Below, piece after piece: positions 38,217 through 45,315 of a DNA stretch of 64,000 nucleotides. The position numbers and the translations under genes are program-made. The stretch comes from Bacillus sp. J37 (GTDB lineage Bacteria; Bacillota; Bacilli; Bacillales; Bacillaceae). Location: the NCBI RefSeq assembly GCF_000518865.1, contig NZ_JAEK01000016.1, positions 1 to 64,000 of the forward strand, read 5' to 3'. The notes under the pieces are model-generated. The model was given only the letters and a program-made list of their open reading frames with translations. It searched no databases and had not been told where the DNA came from. Each line of letters begins with the position of its first letter. The first letter of the stretch is position 1.

Positions 38217-38318
38217 TATATAGATGACATGAAGAGATCTTAAATTCTCTATAAACAAAGTGCAATCGTAAAGAAAGCAAATGTAAAAGTAAAAGACTAA
38301 GCTATAAAACAAAGAACA

Positions 38319-38374
38319 TTGACAATTGATGGATTGAAAAGTAAACTAAATATAAGTACGCTTGTATGACAAGT
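38319..38374 (+). promoter_or_regulatory. Promoter and GntR-type operator for the SR1P-isomerase unit
   Basis: -35 TTGACA (38319-38324), 17-bp spacer, -10 TAAACT (38342-38347), operator GCTTGTATGACAAGT at 38360-38374. Confidence 0.75.
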
Positions 38375-38421
38375 ACACAAGTATACGAATTTACGATTAA
38401 TTGAATGGGGGAGAAGAACAG

Positions 38422-38550
38422 ATGGGTACAGTAATTTGCCAAAATTGTAATTCAACGATCGATCACTTTGAAAATGAAAAGGTAACTGTTCTTTATTCTA
38501 AGTGTGAATGCTGTGACAACGCTAAAAAGATTGATCGTACAAAAAAATAA
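38422..38550 (+). CDS. sr1P: SR1P, GapA-binding peptide
   Basis: A 42-residue protein, MGTVICQNCNSTIDHFENEK then VTVLYSKCECCDNAKKIDRT KK. I recognise it as SR1P, the peptide encoded by the dual-function B. subtilis RNA SR1: same start, a CxxC zinc-like motif, HFE(N/D)EKVT(V/T)LY and a second Cys pair. In B. subtilis SR1P binds GapA (glycolytic GAPDH) and alters RNase J1 activity, and SR1 RNA also base-pairs with ahrC mRNA. Here GGGGGAG precedes the ATG. It is unusual that the gene is placed behind a GntR-type operator in a sugar-catabolism regulon and just before an RpiB-type isomerase gene. Confidence 0.85.
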   Translation: MGTVICQNCNSTIDHFENEKVTVLYSKCECCDNAKKIDRTKK

Positions 38551-38657
38551 TTTTATATTCGTTCTTTTTGGAATCAAATGAAAAGGTTTTCAGTTTAATA
38601 ACGTATAACTTAGTAATAAAATCAAAGTTATGGATATACACGAGTAGGAGGGAAAAA

Positions 38658-39107
38658 ATGAAAGTAGCTATTGCATCAGATCATGGTGGTATAACCATCC
38701 GCAAAGAAATTATCTCTTTGCTTGAGGAAATGAATGTAGATTATATTGACTTAGGGTGTGAATGCCAATCCTCAGTAGATTACCCTGATTATGCTGTCCC
38801 AGTAGCAGAAATGGTAGCAAAAGGTGAGGTAGAAAGAGGCATATTAGTGTGTGGCACTGGTATAGGAATGAGTATTGCTGCTAATAAGGTAAAGGGAATT
38901 CGTTGTGCACTTGTTCACGATACCTTCAGTGCTAAAGCAACAAGGGAACATAATAACTCGAATATTCTAGCTATGGGAGAGCGTGTCATTGGTCCAGGAT
39001 TAGCTCGTGATATTACAAAAATATGGTTAACTACCTCCTTCGAAGAGGGCGAAAGACATGAAAATCGTATTAGAAAGGTAACAGAACTTGAAATGCAATA
39101 TAGATAA
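38658..39107 (+). CDS. RpiB/LacAB-type sugar isomerase
   Basis: A 149-residue RpiB-family isomerase: MKVAIASDHGG phosphate-site start, DLGCECQSSVDYPDYA, and the active-site ILVCGTGIGMSIAANKVKGIRCALVHD with C65 as catalytic base. The frame is open further upstream, but AGGAGGGAAAAA directly before the ATG at 38658 and the family start fix it there. RpiB proteins interconvert aldose and ketose phosphates (ribose, allose, galactose, erythrose); related enzymes accept sulfo-sugars. With the split transketolase in the same regulon it forms an isomerase-transketolase route. It is probably co-transcribed with sr1P and ends in a terminator. Confidence 0.88.
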   Translation: MKVAIASDHGGITIRKEIISLLEEMNVDYIDLGCECQSSVDYPDYAVPVAEMVAKGEVERGILVCGTGIGMSIAANKVKGIRCALVHDTFSAKATREHNNSNILAMGERVIGPGLARDITKIWLTTSFEEGERHENRIRKVTELEMQYR

Positions 39108-39115
39108 TGTTATAT

Positions 39116-39146
39116 GAGAGTGATGGTCTGCCCATCACTCTCTTTT
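39116..39146 (+). terminator. Terminator after the isomerase gene
   Basis: Perfect 11-bp stem GAGAGTGATGG/CCATCACTCTC followed by TTTTA. Confidence 0.8.
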
Positions 39147-39266
39147 AATGCTTTGGAAACTAGAGAAGTGGTACGAAGGGGACTTCTGGGTTACCCATAA
39201 AGAAATCAAACAGCAGCAATCAACAAGAATAGCTTCGATATATGTTAAATTAATCCTGTATTAGTG

Positions 39267-39320
39267 TTGCTCTTTAAAAGAGAAAAGCTTATAATTAAAT
39301 GTGTTTTAGTAACGTTTACA
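39267..39320 (+). promoter_or_regulatory. Promoter with downstream cre for GntR copy 2
   Basis: -35 TTGCTC (39267-39272), 17-bp spacer, -10 TATAAT (39290-39295). TAGTAACGTTTACA (39307-39320; minus strand TGTAAACGTTACTA) is cre-like and would block initiation under glucose. No GntR-type operator is visible here. Confidence 0.6.
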
Positions 39321-39343
39321 CGTAAGAATACATATTGAGAGAA

Positions 39344-40051
39344 GTGATTAAAATTAGCTTTAATCGAGTATCCAGTGAAAAATTATATATACAAATTTAT
39401 AATCAAATTCTTTCAGAAATCCAATCAGGATCTTTCAATATAGGTGATAAATTACCTGCAGAACGAGAGCTTTGCGAACAGTTTGGAGTTAGTCGTGCTC
39501 CGATTAGACAAGCATTAAGTGCTCTTGAGTTGAATGGTATCATTTACTCTCGTCAAGGAGAAGGTGTGTATGTTAAAAATACACAAATATTAAATCATTC
39601 TGATTCAGCTTTTATATTGGATTCAACCTCACCAGAAGACATTGTAGAAGCAAGAATGAATATTGAGCCGGTTATTATTAAATATGCTGCACTAAGAGCA
39701 ACTGACGAGGATATTGAGGAACTTCGCTCAACTATTCAAAAAATGGAGGAAGAAACAAAGTCTGGCATATACGTCCCGGATACTGATGAAGCCCTTCATA
39801 AAGGAATAGCAAAGGCTTCTCATAATGACTTATTTATTAAAATTATGGCTGCAATTAGTAATGCAATGAAACAGCAGGAAATGTGGAAGCTCATTAGAGA
39901 TCGGACATTTACTCGTCCAGATTATCGAGACGTTAACTTTGAAGAGCATAAAATGCTTATTAAAGCCATCGAAGAGCATGATGAATTGAAAGCTGTGGAA
40001 CTAATGACGACTCATATGCAGAACCTCTATGATCGATATTGGAAAGATTAA
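39344..40051 (+). CDS. FadR/GntR-family regulator (FCD domain), copy 2
   Basis: A 235-residue paralogue of the regulator at 37506; the two align from end to end (RVSSEKLYIQIYNQILSEIQ; KLPAERELCEQFGVSRAPIR; SPEDIVEARMNIEPVIIKYAAL; RDRTFTRPDYRDVNFEEHKML). The FCD domain is intact. The GTG at 39344 is the start shared with copy 1 by alignment of the leader GAGAGAAGTG; a TTG nine bases upstream and an ATT at 39353 are alternatives. Two near-identical repressors in one regulon may form heterodimers or bind different effectors. Confidence 0.9.
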   Translation: MIKISFNRVSSEKLYIQIYNQILSEIQSGSFNIGDKLPAERELCEQFGVSRAPIRQALSALELNGIIYSRQGEGVYVKNTQILNHSDSAFILDSTSPEDIVEARMNIEPVIIKYAALRATDEDIEELRSTIQKMEEETKSGIYVPDTDEALHKGIAKASHNDLFIKIMAAISNAMKQQEMWKLIRDRTFTRPDYRDVNFEEHKMLIKAIEEHDELKAVELMTTHMQNLYDRYWKD

Positions 40052-40078
40052 TTGTAAAAGAACGGTTATAATAAATGC

Positions 40079-40130
40079 TTAAAGGACTTTATCAAGGTTT
40101 CCATTCTTGATAAAGTCCTTTTTATATTTT
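40079..40130 (+). terminator. Terminator after GntR copy 2
   Basis: Perfect 16-bp stem (40081-40096 with 40106-40121) and T-rich tail. Confidence 0.85.
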
Positions 40131-40176
40131 GGTATAAAAAAGCAACGGAAGGTTCTGAATATTCTTTTGATTTACA

Positions 40177-40238
40177 TTGACATTTAGGTCAAGGGTAGAT
40201 ATACTGTGATTATAAGTTAACTTAGCATACAAGTTAAC
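40177..40238 (+). promoter_or_regulatory. Promoter and GntR-type operator for the dehydrogenase-TRAP 2 operon
   Basis: -35 TTGACA (40177-40182), 17-bp spacer, -10 TATACT (40200-40205), then GTTAACTT-N7-AAGTTAAC (40216-40238), an 8-bp perfect inverted repeat containing CTTAGCATACAAG. Confidence 0.78.
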
Positions 40239-40274
40239 AAGATTATAAGATGACAATATTGTTTTTTTAATTTT

Positions 40275-40288
40275 TGTAATCGCTAACA
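40275..40288. promoter_or_regulatory. CcpA cre site TGTAATCGCTAACA
   Basis: Full match to the cre consensus TGNAANCGNNNNCA, 36 bp downstream of the GntR-type operator. A second near-match, TGTAAGCGATTACT, lies at 40419-40432 close to the dehydrogenase start. Confidence 0.7.
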
Positions 40289-40476
40289 AAATAGTCTCCA
40301 GTTACCTTTTTGAGTTGAAAACATCAGAAGTTCTTAGTAGATTTCGCTTATTGTGTATGGCTTCTGCTGTATGTTACATCCTGTTCTACTCATTAAGGTT
40401 ATGTTTTATCTTTTAAAATGTAAGCGATTACTTGTCTGCGTTGTTCTCATGAAAAATAGCTTAAGGGGGAATGGCT

Positions 40477-41502
40477 TTGAAAGCAGCATTATTTGATAGG
40501 GTTGAACATTTTACGGTCATTGGAAAAGAGGTGCCAAAAATAAAGGGGAATGATGTGTTAATTAGAGTGATAAGTGCCGGGATATGTGGTTCTGATATTC
40601 ATGCATATTTGGGAAAACATCCTTTTCGGCATCCACCAAGCATTTTAGGACATGAAGTAGTCGGCAAAATAATAGAGGTGGGGAATAGTGTCTTAACGTT
40701 TGAAGAAGGAGATATGGTCACGATTGAACCGCAGATTGGATGTGGGAATTGCAATTCTTGTATAAAAGGGGACTACAATCTTTGCGAAGAAAAAGTTGTA
40801 CTCGGAACAACCGAGTGGGATGGGGGGTTCGCAGAATATGTAGTAGCTAAAGAGAAGAGTGTTTACAAACTTCCGAAAACGCTAACGCCAGATTTAGCTG
40901 TCCTTACAGAACCTCTTGCAGTAGGTGTTCATGCTGTAAATATTGCCGAAGTAAAACAGGGAGATAAAGTAGCCATACTTGGTTCAGGACCTATAGGACT
41001 TGTTACGGCAGTTGCTGCTCATGCCAAAGGGGCTGAAACGATATGTCTGACAGATGCCATCGATAAAAATTTAGAAATAGGAAAAAAATTATGTGCAACG
41101 GATGTTGTGAATGTAAGGTATCAATCCTTAAAAGAATATGCTGCTGCTCATATTGGTCAATTTGATCATGTTTTTCTTACAGCGAGTTATGAAACGATAG
41201 TAGATGATGCTTTGAATGTGTTGAAAAGAAAAGGAAAAATCATTTCTATTGCCTTATTCGAAGAACAAATTTCGATTGATTTAAATAGATTGATGATTTC
41301 AGAGATTCAGATATATGGATCTTCAATGTATGTAAAAGAAGACTTTGATATGGCAATTGATATTTTAGCGAGTCGTAAGTATAAGCTTGAATCATTAATT
41401 ACCCATAGGTATCACTTTGACCAGATAAATGAGGCGATGGAAGTAGCCTTAACAAAAAATGGTTCTCCAATAAAAGTGGTTGTTGATATGATGAAAATTT
41501 AG
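40477..41502 (+). CDS. Zinc-dependent medium-chain alcohol/polyol dehydrogenase
   Basis: A 341-residue MDR-family dehydrogenase. Catalytic zinc ligands are C37 in AGICGSDIHAY and H59-E60 in LGHEVVG; the structural zinc site is C89-x2-C92-x2-C95-x7-C103. The NAD-binding fold follows with VAILGSGPIGLVTAVAAH and an acidic residue (TDAID). It resembles sorbitol and threonine dehydrogenases and probably oxidises a secondary hydroxyl of a sugar acid or polyol. I prefer the TTG at 40477, seven bases after AAGGGGG; the ATG at 40471 is too close to that site. It precedes the second TRAP system by about 80 bp and shares its operator-controlled promoter. Confidence 0.9.
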   Translation: MKAALFDRVEHFTVIGKEVPKIKGNDVLIRVISAGICGSDIHAYLGKHPFRHPPSILGHEVVGKIIEVGNSVLTFEEGDMVTIEPQIGCGNCNSCIKGDYNLCEEKVVLGTTEWDGGFAEYVVAKEKSVYKLPKTLTPDLAVLTEPLAVGVHAVNIAEVKQGDKVAILGSGPIGLVTAVAAHAKGAETICLTDAIDKNLEIGKKLCATDVVNVRYQSLKEYAAAHIGQFDHVFLTASYETIVDDALNVLKRKGKIISIALFEEQISIDLNRLMISEIQIYGSSMYVKEDFDMAIDILASRKYKLESLITHRYHFDQINEAMEVALTKNGSPIKVVVDMMKI

Positions 41503-41583
41503 TCTCTACTTTCTTTGTTAAAAGATAGGTGCGTTTTAAAAAAATGCCTATTAAAAATATATATACGATTATAAGGGGGAGTA

Positions 41584-42597
41584 ATGATGAGAAAAACAGC
41601 TTTATCATTTATGTTAGTAATTTTAGTGGTCTTTTTAGCTGCTTGTGGTGGAAAAGAAACATCTAGTGATAGTAAAAAAAGTAATGACAATGGGGACAAA
41701 ATTACGATTAAATTTGCACATAGTGCCGTCGAATCAAACTCAAGACATGAGGCTGCTTTGAAATTTAAATCTTTAGTAGAAGAGAAGTCCAATAATCAAA
41801 TAACAGTTGAAGTTTTCCCAAATGAGGTTTTAGGTAGTGAGCCGCAAATGGTTGAAGGTGTTTCATTTAACGATATTCAAATGGTAGCTGCTAGTACGTT
41901 TGCACAATATGAACCAAAGGTAGATGTTTTTGGGTTACCTTTCTTATTTGAGACAAATGAACAGGCATGGGAAGCATTAGACGGCCCAATTGGTGAGGAA
42001 GTATTTTCAGGATTACTTGATGACAACTTACGTGTGCTGGGACATTTCGAAAACGGATTCAGACATGTTACGAATAATTCAAAACCAATTGAAAAAGTTG
42101 AAGATTTAAAAGGATTAAAGATTCGCACGCCTGAAATGCCTATATTAGTAAGCATCTTTGAATCGCTTGGATCAAACCCTACCCCAATGGCATTTGGAGA
42201 ACTCTATATGGCCTTACAACAAGGTACGGTGGATGGACAGGAAAATCCGATCTCAAATATCCATGCAACGAAGTTCTATGAAGTTCAAAAATATCTAAGT
42301 TTAACAAGTCATTCATATAGCCCAACTACTGTCGCAATAAGTGATGAATTTTGGCAAACGTTAACATCCGAACAGCAGGAAATCGTTCAATCAAGTTTAA
42401 AAGAAGCTTCAACATTTCATAGAGACTTAGTTATGAAGGATGAAGAAACTCTTTTAAAAGAGCTGGAAAAAGAGGGAATGAAAGTGAATAAACCTGATAT
42501 CGCATCTTTTAGAGAAGCTTCCAAATCTGTCTATGAAGAATATGAAGATACTTATGGTAAAGACCTTATCGACCGTATCCTAAAGGCTCAAGAGTAA
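41584..42597 (+). CDS. TRAP transporter substrate-binding lipoprotein (DctP family), system 2
   Basis: A 337-residue DctP receptor, clearly paralogous to that at 31798 (FENGFRHVTNNSKPIEKVEDLKG... LKIRTPEMP; QQGTVDGQENPISN). It carries a lipoprotein signal with lipobox LAAC (C20 or C21), so it is anchored to the outer face of the membrane. The conserved arginine in KIRTPEMP predicts an anionic ligand. AAGGGGGAGTA precedes the ATG; a second ATG one codon later is equally possible. A terminator lies between this gene and the small permease gene. Confidence 0.9.
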   Translation: MMRKTALSFMLVILVVFLAACGGKETSSDSKKSNDNGDKITIKFAHSAVESNSRHEAALKFKSLVEEKSNNQITVEVFPNEVLGSEPQMVEGVSFNDIQMVAASTFAQYEPKVDVFGLPFLFETNEQAWEALDGPIGEEVFSGLLDDNLRVLGHFENGFRHVTNNSKPIEKVEDLKGLKIRTPEMPILVSIFESLGSNPTPMAFGELYMALQQGTVDGQENPISNIHATKFYEVQKYLSLTSHSYSPTTVAISDEFWQTLTSEQQEIVQSSLKEASTFHRDLVMKDEETLLKELEKEGMKVNKPDIASFREASKSVYEEYEDTYGKDLIDRILKAQE

Positions 42598-42606
42598 AAA
42601 GGTGAG

Positions 42607-42654
42607 AAAAGCAGAATCTATCCGAATGGTTATCTTCAGTGGATTCTGCTTTTT
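42607..42654 (+). terminator. Intra-operon terminator between TRAP 2 binding protein and permease
   Basis: Stem AAAAGCAGAATC/GATTCTGCTTTTT with a 23-nt loop. It would make the binding protein in excess over the permease subunits. Confidence 0.75.
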
Positions 42655-42671
42655 ATAAAGGGGGTAAATTT

Positions 42672-43145
42672 ATGTCGGTTATAAAATGGTTAGATGAGAA
42701 TATAGAGGGCTTCTTACTTATTTTACTTAGTATCCTAACAGTAGTAGTCGTTTTTATCCAAGTGTTTATGAGGTATGTATTAAGTGCCTCTCTTGTTTGG
42801 TCAGAGGAATTAGCCAGGTATGCTTTTATATGGATGATTTATATTGGGGTAAGTTATGGAGTAAAACGGCAAGCACATATAAGCGTTGACGCATTGGCAA
42901 TGCTGTTTAAAAGGAAAGGTAAGTTTTTGTTAGCCATGTGCGCAAATTTAGCATTTTTAGCATTTGCTGTTATTCTCATATACTTCAGTTTTGAAGTCGT
43001 CATTCAAGTTACACGTACTTCACCGGCTTTAAATATACCTATGCAATGGGTGTATGCAGCTCCAATGGTTGGATTATTATTAACGGCTATTCGAATCATT
43101 CAAAGAATGAAAATTCAATTTGATCTATTTAGATCTGGGGAGTAG
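42672..43145 (+). CDS. TRAP transporter small membrane subunit (DctQ), system 2
   Basis: A 157-residue four-helix protein with the DctQ signature SEELARYAFIWMIYIGVSYGVKRQAHISVD. An in-frame ATG at 42639 would start inside the terminator stem, whereas AAGGGGGTAAATTT directly precedes the ATG at 42672. Paralogue of the DctQ at 32836. The M subunit gene begins ten bases after its stop. Confidence 0.9.
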   Translation: MSVIKWLDENIEGFLLILLSILTVVVVFIQVFMRYVLSASLVWSEELARYAFIWMIYIGVSYGVKRQAHISVDALAMLFKRKGKFLLAMCANLAFLAFAVILIYFSFEVVIQVTRTSPALNIPMQWVYAAPMVGLLLTAIRIIQRMKIQFDLFRSGE

Positions 43146-43154
43146 GTGATAAGT

Positions 43155-44435
43155 ATGACAGCACTTGTATTATTTGGTAGTTTCGTATTCTTTTTACTTT
43201 TAACTGTTCCTATCGGTATATCTCTGGGATTAGCTTCTCTTGTCACAATTTTGTATGCAGATGTCACATCAGTTGAATATCTCGCACAAAGTCTTGTTCA
43301 ATCTACTGATTCATTTCCTTTAATGGCAGTTCCTTTCTTCATTTTAGCAGGAGAGATTATGGGGAAAGGTGGAATATCAGAGCGTCTTTTTAAGCTGGCT
43401 AATGTTTTTGTTGGTAATTTTACAGGTGGTTTCGCAATGGCGGCGGTACTGACTTGTATGTTTTTTGCAGCGATTTCCGGATCTGGTCCTGCAACAGTTG
43501 CAGCAGTTGGAGGGATTATGATTCCAGCAATGGTTGGATATGGCTATGATAAAAAATTTGCTACCGCAGTTGTCGTAGCTGCCGGTGCACTAGGTATTAT
43601 CATTCCACCAAGTATCCCTATGGTTATATACGGTGTATCTGGAAGTGTATCAATTGGTGATATGTTTATTGCCGGTATTATACCTGGAGTACTAATTGGT
43701 GTCGTAATGATGGCATGGAGTTATATTTACTCGAAAAAGAATAACTATAAAGGAAATGGTGAAAAGTTTACATTTAAAAGAGCGCTATCCGGGATTAATG
43801 AGGCGAAGTGGGCCATATTTATTCCTATCCTTATCTTAGGAGGCATATATGGAGGTATCTTTACACCAACAGAGGCGGCTGTAGTTGCTGTTGTATACGC
43901 GGCAATTATTAGTATTTTTGTTTATAAAGAGCTGACATTTAAAACATTTCCTAAAGTATTAAAGGATGCAGCATTAACATCTGCAACAATATTAATTATT
44001 ATTGGGACGGCAAATGCATTTGGAAGAATTTTAACGATGGAACAAATTCCTAGATTGGTAGCTGATTCATTGTTAAGTGTATCGTCTAATCCTCTTGTCA
44101 TATTATTGCTTATTAATCTCTTGCTATTATTTGTTGGAATGTTTATGGATACTGTAGCAGCAATCATTATATTAGTTCCAATCTTATTGCCTATTGCCAT
44201 TAATATTGGAATCGACCCAATTCAGTTTGGAATTATCATGATTGTAAACTTGGCAATTGGTTTTATCACTCCACCAGTAGGTGTAAATCTATTTGTTGGG
44301 TCTGGAATATCGGGGTTATCAATCGAGTCTCTTGCTAAAGCTACGGTTCCATTTTTTATTGCGATGATTTTAAGTTTAACGGTTATTACAGTCATTCCTG
44401 AAGTGTCTCTGTTCTTGGTTGAGTTTTTTAAATAA
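43155..44435 (+). CDS. TRAP transporter large membrane subunit (DctM), system 2
   Basis: A 426-residue permease with about 12 helices and the same landmarks as system 1 (ILAGEIMGKGGISERLFKLA; AAISGSGPATVAAVGGIMIPAM; GFITPPVGVNLFVGSGISG). TAGGTGATAAGT precedes the ATG at 43155, and a GTG three codons earlier overlaps that ribosome site. Last gene of the dehydrogenase-TRAP 2 unit; I see no clear terminator after it, but a fresh promoter for tpx begins only 20 bp downstream. Confidence 0.92.
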   Translation: MTALVLFGSFVFFLLLTVPIGISLGLASLVTILYADVTSVEYLAQSLVQSTDSFPLMAVPFFILAGEIMGKGGISERLFKLANVFVGNFTGGFAMAAVLTCMFFAAISGSGPATVAAVGGIMIPAMVGYGYDKKFATAVVVAAGALGIIIPPSIPMVIYGVSGSVSIGDMFIAGIIPGVLIGVVMMAWSYIYSKKNNYKGNGEKFTFKRALSGINEAKWAIFIPILILGGIYGGIFTPTEAAVVAVVYAAIISIFVYKELTFKTFPKVLKDAALTSATILIIIGTANAFGRILTMEQIPRLVADSLLSVSSNPLVILLLINLLLLFVGMFMDTVAAIIILVPILLPIAINIGIDPIQFGIIMIVNLAIGFITPPVGVNLFVGSGISGLSIESLAKATVPFFIAMILSLTVITVIPEVSLFLVEFFK

Positions 44436-44456
44436 AAAGAAATGAGACTATGGATG

Positions 44457-44514
44457 TTGACAAGGACAATATGGAAAAGTAAACTTTAGTTATTGGATTA
44501 CTTAGTATACAAGA
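44457..44514 (+). promoter_or_regulatory. Promoter and GntR-type operator for tpx
   Basis: -35 TTGACA (44457-44462), 17-bp spacer, -10 TAAACT (44480-44485), then ACTTAGTATACAAGA (44500-44514). Same geometry as the sugar-gene promoters, placing thiol peroxidase in that regulon. Confidence 0.7.
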
Positions 44515-44599
44515 ATACAAACGAGTTAGGTTGATAGTTAATTTGTTTGTATTCATTAGATAAGTGTATCCAATGTTTAGACATAAAGGAGGAATTGGT

Positions 44600-45100
44600 A
44601 TGGCTTCAGTTACATTTTTAAATGACCCTGTTACATTAGTAGGAAAAGAAATAAAAGTCGGAGACACTGCACCTGATTTTGTAGTACTTGATAATGATTT
44701 ATCACCGGTAAGACTTGAGGATTCTGAAGGAAAGGTACGCTTAATTTCAGTGGTACCTTCACTTGACACTGGGGTTTGTGATGCACAAACTCGTCGTTTC
44801 AATGAAGATGCTTCTAGTGTAAGCGGTGTAGAAGTGTTAACAATCAGCGTTGATTTACCATTTGCACAAAAAAGATGGTGTGGATCAAAAGGGCTTGAAA
44901 ATGTTAAAACGCTTTCTGATCACCGTAATCTTTCATTTGGTGAAGCGTATGGCGTTCATATTAAAGAATTACGTCTTTTAGCAAGAGCCGTTTTTGTTAT
45001 TGATTCAAGTGATAAGGTTACATATGTTGAATATGTAAACGAAGTTTCAAATCATCCTAATTATGAGGCAGCAATTGAAGCTGTTAAAGCAGCACGATAA
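44600..45100 (+). CDS. tpx: Thiol peroxidase Tpx
   Basis: A 166-residue atypical 2-Cys peroxiredoxin. The peroxidatic cysteine is C60 in [16 protein letters not shown] and the resolving cysteine C94 in [11 protein letters not shown], at the spacing of known Tpx proteins. It reduces H2O2 and organic hydroperoxides using thioredoxin. The frame opens 12 codons earlier, but AAAGGAGGAATTGGT before the ATG at 44600 fixes the start. It is unusual that its promoter (44457-44514) carries the operator of the neighbouring sugar-acid regulon. Confidence 0.93.
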   Translation: MASVTFLNDPVTLVGKEIKVGDTAPDFVVLDNDLSPVRLEDSEGKVRLISVVPSLDTGVCDAQTRRFNEDASSVSGVEVLTISVDLPFAQKRWCGSKGLENVKTLSDHRNLSFGEAYGVHIKELRLLARAVFVIDSSDKVTYVEYVNEVSNHPNYEAAIEAVKAAR

Positions 45101-45121
45101 GAAAAAATAATATTACTATAG

Positions 45122-45158
45122 AAAAGGAGGGTTCTTTGAGTTAGAGCCTTCCTTTTTG
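45122..45158 (+). terminator. Terminator after tpx
   Basis: Imperfect 13-bp stem AAAAGGAGGGTTCT / AGAGCCTTCCTTTTT with a T run. Confidence 0.7.
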
Positions 45159-45228
45159 TTATCGGTATTTTTATCAAAAGGTTGATCACATACTTTCAAA
45201 TTGCACATTTTCTCTAGAAAAATTTTGT

Positions 45229-45315
45229 TTAAACCTCTGTACTTACATGCAAAAAGGTATCTAATGTGACTCGAACACGGTGATGTCCTAGTACAGCTTT
45301 TGAATTTCACCTAAT
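45229..45315 (-). pseudogene. Tyrosine recombinase (integrase) C-terminal remnant
   Basis: On the minus strand, LGEIQK (frameshift) AVLGHHRVRVTLDTFLHV STEV then stop matches the last motif of phage-type integrases (LGHSSIxxTLDxYxHV). The catalytic tyrosine position is phenylalanine (TLDTF), and the reading frame is broken, so it is a dead fragment of about 28 codons. It marks past insertion of a mobile element between the sugar-acid regulon and the LacI operon. Confidence 0.5.

Noticed and set aside
29651-44520. Repeated CTTAGTAGACAAGTGAACAA-like words read as a CRISPR or mobile-element repeat
   Set aside because: Copies are short, palindromic, unevenly spaced and each sits just after a -10 box, which fits operators and not an array.
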